From Clostridiaceae bacterium (GTDB taxonomy: Bacteria > Bacillota > Clostridia > Saccharofermentanales > UBA5734), in NCBI GenBank assembly GCA_012522285.1, contig JAAYKS010000006.1:1-13681 (forward strand): a DNA stretch of 13,681 bases, read 5' to 3'. Position numbers and translations under genes: made by a program. Positions 6,179 to 13,681 of the stretch are shown one piece after another. The notes beneath the pieces are model-generated. The model saw only the letters and a list, made by a program, of their open reading frames with translations, was not told the origin of the DNA and did not search any database. The first letter of the stretch is position 1, and each line of letters begins with the position of its first letter.

Positions 6179-9024
6179 AATCATTTTTCTCAAAAATCGG
6201 ATCTTCCATTCACAAAAATCCCTTCAAATTGCTGTTTGTCTTCCTCCTTATCATGGTTGCCATGATCATCGGAGCCACTCGTATGGAGATGGCGACCGGA
6301 AATGAAACCTTAGTGCAAAGCGATGAACCGATCTATATTGCCACCCGGAAAATGGAGACAACCTTTGGCGGAGACTCGATTCTGGTACTGATTGAATCAT
6401 CAGAAGAAACCGGTCTTCTTTCTGTCGACAATATGCGTCAACTGTATGGAATTCAACAGCAGTTGAGCTATGAAGAGGACATTTTTTCAATCATGAGCCC
6501 GGCCGCCATCGTCCATCAAATCAGCGAAAAGCAAAGGACGATGTTGATCGAGAATGTGGTCGGCATGAGCGATGGATTATCTACAATGGGCGACTCTCTC
6601 ATCAACATTGGGACGATGTTGTCCTCCCTCGATCTGGTGGATCCCCAGGATATGCTTGAAAAACTCAGTCAGCTAAGCGAACTGAGCGTCAAGTTTGATC
6701 AGCTCAGCGCGGGGCAGCAGCAGCTGACCACTGGTCTTGGCAGTGTCGAGACAAACCTGAATCAAACATCGGCCGGATTGGCCGCGTTGTCTGATCAGCT
6801 TCGGCAAATGGCATCCGCGCTGCCTGAGCAGCAAGCGTTACCACTTGTGACAATCAGCGAGCAATTGAGACAAACATCATCCGGATTGTCGGCCATGAGC
6901 GCCAACACAAAGCCAATGCAAACCGCGACTTCCAACACCTCGCAAGCGCTGGACACCATTTCAAGCAGTCTGGTCGAAACGTTTTCAGACATGAAAGAAG
7001 GTCTGTCGAATATCATATCTCCCGACCAACTCAAAGAAATGGCCGAAGGATTTTTAACAATGGGGAATCAGCTCGGCCAGTTGTCTGACGGATTGGAAAC
7101 GATCGTCGAAAAAAGCGCGATGATGGAAGCGTCGATTGTCGCAACACAACCTGAGCTTGAGCAGATCCTGTACGATGCGGACGGTCAACTCAATCCGATT
7201 TTCGAAGATGTTGTAGTGAGCCCTTATCAAATGATGATGGTCGTGAAACTGGAAGGCAATCTGGACGATCAGCGGAAAGATGCATTGACTTCGACGATCA
7301 CCGATGTGCTCAATGAAGCCCGTTTTGAAAATGCCGAAGTCACCGTATCCGGCAAATCCGTATTGGATTTATCTCTCAAATCAGAAATGAAGTCCAGCAT
7401 GATGATGATGGTAGGACTTGCGGTTTTGATTATGCTTTTTGTGTTGGCTCTGATTTTTCGGGTCCAATGGCGCATGTTGAGTCTGGGGGTCATTTTTGTA
7501 TCGGTCGTCGCGACTCTGGGATTCATGGGATGGGTCAGTGTCCCCGTTACGATGGTTTCGATGGCGGTTTTCCCCATACTGATTGGGTTGGGCATCGATT
7601 ACTCCATTCAATTCCATAACCGCTTCGATGAAGAAGGTGACATTGAAAAATCAACCAAACACATTGGCAAAGCTGTGTTCGTGGCTGTCATCGCGACGAT
7701 GCTTGGCTTTATTTCTCTGTTGTCATCCCCGGTTCCGATGATTCAGGATTTTGGGAAAATGCTTACGATCGGCGTTTTCATCAGTTTCCTTGGGAGTCTG
7801 TTTCTATTGTTGCCAATTCTCAGAGCAGCCCAGTTCGTACAAAACAAAGGAAAAACGGAAAAACAGAAGCCAAAAGTGGAATCGCATTCGTTTATGCATC
7901 GTGCAATGGCCAAAGGTGCCCGCAATACGATTCGATATCGCTACCTCATATTAATCGTATTTCTGCTGGTTGCAGGATATGGCGTCTATGTCGACTCCAA
8001 AATAGCCGTTCAGACCAACATCGAAACGTTCATGCCACAGGATTTGGAAGCACTTGATGACATCAGAAAAGTACGTAGTGTGATCGAGAGTACGGATCAA
8101 ATTGTCGTCTATTTTGAAGATGACAATGTGCTGGACGAGCAAAATTACACCTATATCCAAGGCAAAACGGCTCTCTTGCAGGACCAGTATCAAGATCACA
8201 TATCCGACGTAAAAAGCATCAACCAACTGGTAGTCAATGGAAAGGGGTCAAAGGAGTGGGATACCGCTGAACAGCTGGCATTCATCCGAGATCTGCCAGA
8301 CTCACAGCGTGAGATGTTTATCAGCGCAGACGCTCGCGAAGAAATTGTCATCCTGCAGATAAAGCCGCTGTCCACACAGGATTTGGAAACACTCATCGCG
8401 GAGGTCAATGGCGTTTTCAGCGATGCAAGCATGACCGTTTCTTTGACTGGGAAAAGCATGTTGGATGTTGAGATGGTTGGTGGTCTGACGGAAGGCCGCG
8501 TCAAAATGACATTGATTGGCATTGCGCTGGTGCTTGCCGCCTTGCTTATTCTCTATCGTCATCCTGTCAAAGCACTGTTGCCGATCCTGCCCGTGTCGAT
8601 GATCATTGGCATATCGAGCGCGGTCATGCACGTGCTTGATGTTGACTGGACACCCATCACCGCGACATTGGGAGCGTTGGTTCTTGGCATGGGTACGGAA
8701 ATGACCATTATGATGATGGAACGCTATCTGGAAGATCGGCAAAATGGCAAGAGCAAAATCGACGCCATCCAGCAGTCCGTGGCGAAAATCGGCAAAGCTA
8801 TTTTGGCATCCGGACTCACAACCATCGGCGGGTTTTCAGTCCTCCTGTTTTCAAGCTTTGCAATCCTGCAGGATTTTGGCCTGATGACGATGGTCAATAT
8901 TTCTCTGGCTCTGCTCAGTACATTTGTCGTTTTGCCTCCGCTGTTGTACATCTTTGACGGGTTGCTGATAAAGAAGCCAACAAGCGTACCCGTAGCCCAA
9001 ATAGAAGTGGAGCACATTGGTTAA
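6175..9024 (+). CDS. MMPL/RND-superfamily exporter (HAE3-like)
   Basis: The product is 949 residues with the RND layout of two homologous halves. TM1 is at about 17-37; a large outer loop spans 40-405; TM2-6 lie between 409 and 550; TM7 is at about 590-606; a second loop spans 610-775; TM8-12 lie between 777 and 927. Both halves share a TVSGKSVLDL / LTGKSMLDVE segment before TM2 and TM8. The TM4 motif GIDYSIQFHNRFDEE contains the Asp-Tyr pair (D475, Y476) used for proton coupling in MmpL-type transporters. The matching TM10 motif is GTEMTIMMMERYLED, with E842-M843 instead of Asp-Tyr. Loop 1 holds a long Ser/Gln/Leu-rich helical, coiled-coil-like insert (about 130-330) containing a near repeat (QTSAGLAALS and QTSSGLSAMS). 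The start overlaps the TetR stop and follows GGAG. The substrate is unknown; lipids, detergents or drugs are usual for the family. Confidence 0.93.
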   Translation: MKSFFSKIGSSIHKNPFKLLFVFLLIMVAMIIGATRMEMATGNETLVQSDEPIYIATRKMETTFGGDSILVLIESSEETGLLSVDNMRQLYGIQQQLSYEEDIFSIMSPAAIVHQISEKQRTMLIENVVGMSDGLSTMGDSLINIGTMLSSLDLVDPQDMLEKLSQLSELSVKFDQLSAGQQQLTTGLGSVETNLNQTSAGLAALSDQLRQMASALPEQQALPLVTISEQLRQTSSGLSAMSANTKPMQTATSNTSQALDTISSSLVETFSDMKEGLSNIISPDQLKEMAEGFLTMGNQLGQLSDGLETIVEKSAMMEASIVATQPELEQILYDADGQLNPIFEDVVVSPYQMMMVVKLEGNLDDQRKDALTSTITDVLNEARFENAEVTVSGKSVLDLSLKSEMKSSMMMMVGLAVLIMLFVLALIFRVQWRMLSLGVIFVSVVATLGFMGWVSVPVTMVSMAVFPILIGLGIDYSIQFHNRFDEEGDIEKSTKHIGKAVFVAVIATMLGFISLLSSPVPMIQDFGKMLTIGVFISFLGSLFLLLPILRAAQFVQNKGKTEKQKPKVESHSFMHRAMAKGARNTIRYRYLILIVFLLVAGYGVYVDSKIAVQTNIETFMPQDLEALDDIRKVRSVIESTDQIVVYFEDDNVLDEQNYTYIQGKTALLQDQYQDHISDVKSINQLVVNGKGSKEWDTAEQLAFIRDLPDSQREMFISADAREEIVILQIKPLSTQDLETLIAEVNGVFSDASMTVSLTGKSMLDVEMVGGLTEGRVKMTLIGIALVLAALLILYRHPVKALLPILPVSMIIGISSAVMHVLDVDWTPITATLGALVLGMGTEMTIMMMERYLEDRQNGKSKIDAIQQSVAKIGKAILASGLTTIGGFSVLLFSSFAILQDFGLMTMVNISLALLSTFVVLPPLLYIFDGLLIKKPTSVPVAQIEVEHIG

Positions 9025-9044
9025 CCGCCACTTGATAGCGATCA

Positions 9045-10175
9045 TCAGAACAACGGCACTTCCACTGATTTTCCGTTGTGCATTGCGGATTCATGAGCGC
9101 ATATGCCCGCTGCGGATATGTTTGCGCCGAGAACCTCGTCGATCCACGGGCGGCGATTTTCAACGATACTCATCACGAACTCGTTCACCAGATGTGGATG
9201 TGAGCCGTGATGCCCTCCGCCGGCGCCCTTTTTCATCGATTCCTGCGGATTCAAGGGGTCGTATTCTTTCCCGACGGTAAATGGCTGTATTTCAACCGGA
9301 AGACACTGTTGATAATTGGGCAGCGTGATCTGTTCTACCCTCGTGATGCTTCCGCGCTTGCCGGGATTCGGCTGCAAATCAGTTACATATGGAGCAGCGT
9401 CGTCGGAAAAGCCCCATTCAAAGCTCTTCTTGCTACCGTATACGAAGAATCCCTCCTGGTAGGCCCTTGCCGTTTCAAAGAGGGAACGGGTGGCCTCCGC
9501 GCACAGGCCGTTTTCAAACTCGAACAGCGCGCTTTCTACAGGATAAGGATTGTCGTAGTGTCTGCTCAGTTCCTCATCCATGGTTCCGCTTCCAAAGCAA
9601 ACCACTCTCTTGATGCGCGAGCCGGAGATGGCGATCATAGGGGCGATGGCGTGCGTGCTGTACCACATCGGCGGAAGGCCGAGCCAGTAATCGGGCCAAT
9701 TGGACATATCCTGATAATGTGAGCCGCGCAAAAACTGGATTTTCCCAATCTCGCCCGCATCGAGCATCTGCTTTACATAGAAATACTGATATGTATAGAG
9801 CGTTGTCTCCATCATCATGAAATTCTTACCGGATCTGCGTTTGGCATCCGTAACGCGCTGTATGTCGCTGAGCGAGGTCGCCATCGGCACGGTACAGGCG
9901 CAGTGTTTTCCAGCGTCCAGAACGGCGACGCTCTGTTGCGCGTGTAGCGGTATGGGTGTAACTAGATGAACGGCATCGCAGTCACGGTCATTGAGTATGT
10001 CTTCAAAGCTGTCATAACAGCCATCCAGATGCGCGCTCTCTACAAACCTATCGCTCAGTTTGCGGTTCGTATCAAATACCTTCATGGTGCCGACATTGGG
10101 ATGTTTCCGGTAAATGTCGGCAAAAGCGCCGCCAAAGCCCAGTCCCACCAGAGCAACGTTTATTTTTGTTTTCAT
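9045..10175 (-). CDS. Gfo/Idh/MocA-family NAD(P)-dependent oxidoreductase
   Basis: The product is 376 residues from the ATG at 10173-10175, chosen because it gives a conventional MKTKINVALVGLGFGG start with AGGA six bases upstream; ATGs at 10194-10196 and 10200-10202, in the same frame, are less likely. Residues 7-16 contain the Rossmann GxGxxG motif (G11, G13, G16) for NAD(P). A typical segment LVTPIPLHAQ is followed by GKHCACTVPMAT, which sits where most members have the catalytic EKP motif: here T95-V96-P97, so the usual Lys is missing. The C-terminal alpha/beta substrate domain is full length, including GGGHHGSHPHLVNEFVMSI. The family oxidises or reduces sugars, inositols and related polyols; the substrate is not evident. 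It converges with the MMPL gene, with 20 bases between their stops and no visible terminator. The 209-base gap upstream (10203-10411) holds only the candidate promoter at 10236-10241. Confidence 0.92.
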   Translation of the reverse strand: MKTKINVALVGLGFGGAFADIYRKHPNVGTMKVFDTNRKLSDRFVESAHLDGCYDSFEDILNDRDCDAVHLVTPIPLHAQQSVAVLDAGKHCACTVPMATSLSDIQRVTDAKRRSGKNFMMMETTLYTYQYFYVKQMLDAGEIGKIQFLRGSHYQDMSNWPDYWLGLPPMWYSTHAIAPMIAISGSRIKRVVCFGSGTMDEELSRHYDNPYPVESALFEFENGLCAEATRSLFETARAYQEGFFVYGSKKSFEWGFSDDAAPYVTDLQPNPGKRGSITRVEQITLPNYQQCLPVEIQPFTVGKEYDPLNPQESMKKGAGGGHHGSHPHLVNEFVMSIVENRRPWIDEVLGANISAAGICAHESAMHNGKSVEVPLF

Positions 10176-10235
10176 CCGCATTCCTCGCCTCGAACAAGTC
10201 ACTCAAGGATATTTGTCCGATTCCAAACTGAAATC

Positions 10236-10241
10236 ATTATA
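10236..10241 (-). promoter_or_regulatory. Candidate -10 box for the oxidoreductase gene
   Basis: On the minus strand the sequence reads TATAAT, a perfect -10 match, about 60 bases before the chosen start codon. No good -35 hexamer lies at the expected distance, so this could be chance in an AT-rich gap or an activator-dependent promoter. Confidence 0.35.
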
Positions 10242-10411
10242 AGCCACATAACCAAAACCGTGACTCCTGGAAAACAAGCATGATAACGTTTGTCATTCAG
10301 GGGGTATTTGGGAAAGGCCTGAGAAAACCAGACTCGGTGGCCAAGGAACGCAGCATACCTCCAATCGTTTCAGAATGAATTTATGCGTCGCTGTTTTGAT
10401 CCTTTCCGAGT

Positions 10412-11836
10412 TCACGAAACCTTGAACTGGCCCATCATTCCGTTATCCTCATGCTCCAGAATGTGGCAATGGTACATGAAAATGCCTGGGTGAGTGAACC
10501 GAATACGAATGGCGATTTCTTCCCCCACGTTAACGAAAACCGTATCTTTATAGCCGCGTTCCTGCGGTGGTGGTATTTTTCCGTTTCTGGATATGACTTG
10601 AAACTGAGTGCCGTGAACATGGAATGGATGGCCGCTGGATTGCATCATGCCGCCGCTGTTTCTGATCACCCAAACCTCGCTCTCGTTGAGACGAACTTCT
10701 TCATCTATTCGATCCATATCAAATGCATTTCCGTTGATCGTCCCGCTTATGCCCATGCTTTGCAAGTCAAAGACTCTTGTTTTCGGATTGTCGCTCAACT
10801 GAATCGGCATCACCGTTGTCAAGGAGTCAGGAACTTCAGTCGCGTCTGTGTTTGTACCGGCCAGGTTGATTGCCATGATCGATTGGTTTCCTGACATGAG
10901 CGTAACAGTACTTAACACGTTTTTCGAAAAATCGACAACCACTTCGACTCGTTCACCGGGTGCCAGGAAAATAGATTTTCTTTCAAGAGGAGCTTCCAAA
11001 AATCCACCATCGGAGGCAATTTGCTGAAGGGAGCTCCCATCGCTCAAACTGAATGCAAAGTTTTTGGAATTGGAAGCATTGAGGATACGGAAACGAACAT
11101 TGCCTTTGTTCACATTGAGATATGGGTTAACAGTTCCGTTGATCATGATCGTATCGCCAGACACCACCCCCATCATCGATGTGCGGTAGTCGAAGCTGCC
11201 ATCACGCTTAAAGCTCCGGTCCTGGACGATCAACGGAATATCGTCGATTCCGTAATTTTTTGGCAGATTCAGCTTTTCAGAATTTTCATCATCAATATAG
11301 ATCAGGCCTGCCAAACCATAATAAACCTGGTTCGCAGTTTCACCCATCAGATGCGGGTGAAACCATAATGTAGCTGCATCCTGGTCAACAGTGAAAGCTG
11401 GATCCCAGCTTTCTCCCGGCTGAATCCCCTGATGTGGACCACCGTCCTGTTCCCCATCGACCACCAGACCGTGCCAATGAAGAGTCGTCGAGAAGTCTAG
11501 ATGATTATTTACTTGTATATGAACCTTCTCGCCCTTTCTGATACGAATGACCGGACCGAGATAGGATCCATTATATCCAAGTGTTTTTGTCTGTCGGTTG
11601 CCAAGAAAATTGGTCTCGCCAGATTGCACGTCCAGAACAAAATCCGCGGTATTGGGATCGGGGTTCAGGTCCGGCAATAGAGAAGGGATTTTCAGTTCGT
11701 TCCCTTCTTGGGTCTCATACTGGTTACGAGGCAAAGGCAGGCCGGCTACCAAAAAGTAGATCAATACACCCAGAACGAGGATGGACATGATCAGTGCAAC
11801 TGCAAGTAAGGAGATTTTTTTGCGATTTGTGTTCAC
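10412..11836 (-). CDS. Membrane-anchored multicopper oxidase (CueO/CotA-like)
   Basis: The product is 474 residues with all copper-ligand motifs of a three-domain multicopper oxidase: HWH (H120, H122), HPH (H160, H162), HPFHVH (H403, H406, H408) and HCHILEHEDNGMM (H456, C457, H458, H462, axial M467). These make one type-1 site and the trinuclear cluster, so it should reduce O2 to water while oxidising a substrate such as Cu(I) or phenols. Residues 7-31 are one hydrophobic helix after a basic start, a membrane anchor or uncleaved signal, placing the enzyme outside the cytoplasmic membrane. I see no Met-rich insert like that of E. coli CueO. The start is GTG at 11834-11836, four bases after the CopB stop, with AGGA inside the end of copB; translation is probably coupled. 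Pairing with a copper ATPase supports cuprous oxidase activity in copper tolerance, an inference. Confidence 0.96.
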   Translation of the reverse strand: MNTNRKKISLLAVALIMSILVLGVLIYFLVAGLPLPRNQYETQEGNELKIPSLLPDLNPDPNTADFVLDVQSGETNFLGNRQTKTLGYNGSYLGPVIRIRKGEKVHIQVNNHLDFSTTLHWHGLVVDGEQDGGPHQGIQPGESWDPAFTVDQDAATLWFHPHLMGETANQVYYGLAGLIYIDDENSEKLNLPKNYGIDDIPLIVQDRSFKRDGSFDYRTSMMGVVSGDTIMINGTVNPYLNVNKGNVRFRILNASNSKNFAFSLSDGSSLQQIASDGGFLEAPLERKSIFLAPGERVEVVVDFSKNVLSTVTLMSGNQSIMAINLAGTNTDATEVPDSLTTVMPIQLSDNPKTRVFDLQSMGISGTINGNAFDMDRIDEEVRLNESEVWVIRNSGGMMQSSGHPFHVHGTQFQVISRNGKIPPPQERGYKDTVFVNVGEEIAIRIRFTHPGIFMYHCHILEHEDNGMMGQFKVS

Positions 11837-11840
11837 GGTG

Positions 11841-13681
11841 TCAGTTCCTGATTAATCTTGCATTGATTGCCACGATGATGGTGCTCATCGACATCAAAAC
11901 TGCCCCAAGCGCAGGAGTGATCACAACCCCCTGGTTATACAGAATGCCTGCCGCCAGCGGCAAGGCGATCACATTGTATGCCGTTGCCCAGACCAGGTTT
12001 TGGACCATCTTTCGGTAGGTCGCACGAGATAGCCTGATCAGATTGACAACATCCTGAGGATTGCTCTTCACCAAAATGACATCAGCTGTTTCGATCGCGA
12101 CATCCGTACCGGCGCCGATCGCTATACCGAGATCCGCCTTGGCCAGAGCCGGCGCATCATTTACGCCATCCCCTGTCATGGCAACTTTTTTGCCGAGCTT
12201 ATGGATTTCATCCACTTTCAATGCCTTTTCATTTGGCAAAACCTCGGAATAGACATGCTCAATACCAAGTTGACTTGCCACATGGGCAGCCGATCTATGG
12301 TTATCACCCGTTACCATATACGATTCGATACCCATCGCGCGTAACGCGTCTATTGCCGGACGCGCATTGCCGCGAATGATGTCAGATAAAGCAATATACC
12401 CAAGCAAGGTTTGATCTGCCAGAATGTAAATGACGGTTTTCCCTTCAGCTGACAACTTTTCCAACATCGCTTCATCAATGTCGATATTCTGCGAACGCAT
12501 GAAGCCAGGGCTGCCGACAAGAATACTCTGCCCGTCGATTTTTGCCTTAATCCCTTGTCCCGTCACATTTTGATAATCCGTGACTGTCTTGCGTGCGATG
12601 CCACGTTTATTACCTTCGTTGACAACACCTTGGGCAATTGGATGCTCGGAGTTTGACTCTATGGCGTAGGCTATTTCCATGAGTTCTTCTTCGGTCACTC
12701 CGTTTGCAATGACATCCGTCACACCGAATTGACCTTCTGTTAAGGTGCCTGTCTTGTCAAATATGACTATATTCGTCTTGCGGGCATTTTCAAAGGCGGC
12801 GCGATTACGAATCAGAAGGCCTTGTTTCGCGCCGATCCCGGTTGACATGGCAGTGACAAGTGGAATCGCCAGCCCCAGCGCATGCGGGCAAGAAATAATG
12901 ACAACGGTGACAGCCCTTTCCATGGCAAAGCCAAGATCACCGTTCACAATCATCCAGGCTATGAATGTGATGGTGCCGGCTGAAACGGCAATATAAAATA
13001 ACCATTTGGCAGCAACATCAGCTAAACGTTGCGTTCTGGATTTTGACTGTTGAGCCTCGCGAACCAGCTTTATCACCTGGGAAATAAAGGTATCGTCTCC
13101 TGTCTTGCTGACCGCAAATTTTAAAACACCTTCGCCATTGATAGATCCGCCAATGATCTCATCGCCGGGTTTCTTGTCAACCGGGTTGGCTTCACCGGTA
13201 ATCATTGCTTCATTGACGGCTGATCCGCCTTCAAAGACCTTACCGTCGATTGGAATTTTCTCGCCAGGTTTGACAAAAATCCGATCCCCTGCCTTAAGGT
13301 TGGATACCGGCATATCCATCGTCTCACCGTTCTCGTGGATCACATGCGCTTCTTCAGGCATGAGCTTAACCAATTCATCAAGTGCTCTTGAGGCACTGAT
13401 GACAGAACGCATTTCAATCCAATGCCCCAACAGCATCACGACAATCAACGTCGCAAGCTCCCAGAAAAAATCGCTGCCCTCAAGAATGAAAGTCGTAAGT
13501 GAACTATAGACATATGCAACAACAATCGCCAACGCAATCAAGGTCATCATTGCCGGAGACTTATCTGCCAGTTCCTCTTTAGATCCTTTGATAAAAGGCC
13601 AGCCGCCGTAAACGAATAGGATGGTTGACAGGCCAAACAGCAAAAAAGAATCGCCTGTAAAACGCCAGTCGACGCCCAAAA
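11841..13681 (-). CDS. copB: CopB-type copper-translocating P-type ATPase (N-terminus beyond window)
   Basis: The visible part is 613 codons; the frame stays open to the right edge, so the N-terminus (in CopB proteins a His-rich region and first helix or helices) is outside. Residues here are counted from the TTG codon at 13677-13679, which I take as an internal Leu. Motifs: an ITGEAN actuator loop near 160, the membrane CPH motif at 264-266 (SCPHALGLAIPL), the phosphorylated D308 of DKTGT, SEHP (H346-P347) in the nucleotide domain, and GDGVNDAP from 503. CPH rather than CPC marks the P1B-3 group, which exports copper or silver; the last helices (YNVIALPLAAGILYNQG, then MSMSTIIVAINARL) also fit. 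It pumps copper out of the cytoplasm using ATP. It is first in an operon with the multicopper oxidase; the promoter and any CopY or CsoR regulator are not in view. Confidence 0.96.
   Translation of the reverse strand, partial: LGVDWRFTGDSFLLFGLSTILFVYGGWPFIKGSKEELADKSPAMMTLIALAIVVAYVYSSLTTFILEGSDFFWELATLIVVMLLGHWIEMRSVISASRALDELVKLMPEEAHVIHENGETMDMPVSNLKAGDRIFVKPGEKIPIDGKVFEGGSAVNEAMITGEANPVDKKPGDEIIGGSINGEGVLKFAVSKTGDDTFISQVIKLVREAQQSKSRTQRLADVAAKWLFYIAVSAGTITFIAWMIVNGDLGFAMERAVTVVIISCPHALGLAIPLVTAMSTGIGAKQGLLIRNRAAFENARKTNIVIFDKTGTLTEGQFGVTDVIANGVTEEELMEIAYAIESNSEHPIAQGVVNEGNKRGIARKTVTDYQNVTGQGIKAKIDGQSILVGSPGFMRSQNIDIDEAMLEKLSAEGKTVIYILADQTLLGYIALSDIIRGNARPAIDALRAMGIESYMVTGDNHRSAAHVASQLGIEHVYSEVLPNEKALKVDEIHKLGKKVAMTGDGVNDAPALAKADLGIAIGAGTDVAIETADVILVKSNPQDVVNLIRLSRATYRKMVQNLVWATAYNVIALPLAAGILYNQGVVITPALGAVLMSMSTIIVAINARLIRN

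Noticed and set aside
10203..10411. A terminator or small RNA between the multicopper oxidase and oxidoreductase genes
   Set aside because: Two GGCC boxes near 10316 and 10340 could pair, but the stem is short and no T run follows in either direction.
13677..13679. TTG as the true start of the copper ATPase
   Set aside because: CopB proteins have more sequence and at least one more helix before this point, no ribosome binding site can be seen, and the frame is still open at the edge. The TTG is most likely an internal leucine codon.

Overview
The window looks like a chromosomal stretch from a bacterium of middling GC content with strong GGAGG-type ribosome binding sites. The gene families (DUF3795 zinc protein, TetR-MMPL pair, CopB-type copper ATPase, membrane-anchored multicopper oxidase, secreted protein with a Pro/Thr linker) fit a Gram-positive-like lineage. 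Bacillota is my first guess and Chloroflexota the second; nothing here settles it. I saw no rRNA, tRNA, CRISPR array, transposase or phage gene.

Layout, left to right. (1) 1-2904, minus strand: a very large secreted protein of unknown function, cut by the left edge inside a Pro-Thr repeat linker. It is a single unbroken frame of 968 codons. (2) 3187-3762, minus: a DUF3795 cysteine-rich protein with an extra C-terminal zinc ribbon, preceded by a plausible promoter. (3) 3882-4841, minus: a transglutaminase-like cysteine-protease-fold protein. (4) 4941-5276, minus: a decayed partial copy of a Gfo/Idh/MocA oxidoreductase gene, joined at 5277-5480 to an unrelated coding-like scrap. (5) 5548-9024, plus: a promoter with a perfect 12-bp palindrome, a TetR regulator and an overlapping MMPL/RND-type exporter. 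(6) 9045-10175, minus: the intact Gfo/Idh/MocA oxidoreductase, the evident relative of the decayed copy. (7) 10412-13681, minus: a multicopper oxidase directly downstream of a CopB-type copper P-type ATPase, which runs off the right edge.

Two functional units are clear. The TetR-MMPL pair is probably a self-regulated export operon. The copB-multicopper oxidase pair is a copper-handling operon: the ATPase moves copper out of the cytoplasm, and the oxidase probably acts on Cu(I) outside the membrane. Its promoter and regulator lie beyond the right edge.

The most informative oddity is the pair of oxidoreductase copies lying in the same orientation on either side of the TetR-MMPL operon. The left copy differs from the right by two internal deletions whose end points fall on short direct repeats (10 bp and 6 bp), plus a 2-bp frameshift. 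These account exactly for the length difference. No clearly new defence or mobile system was found. The large secreted protein is the least understood gene here.
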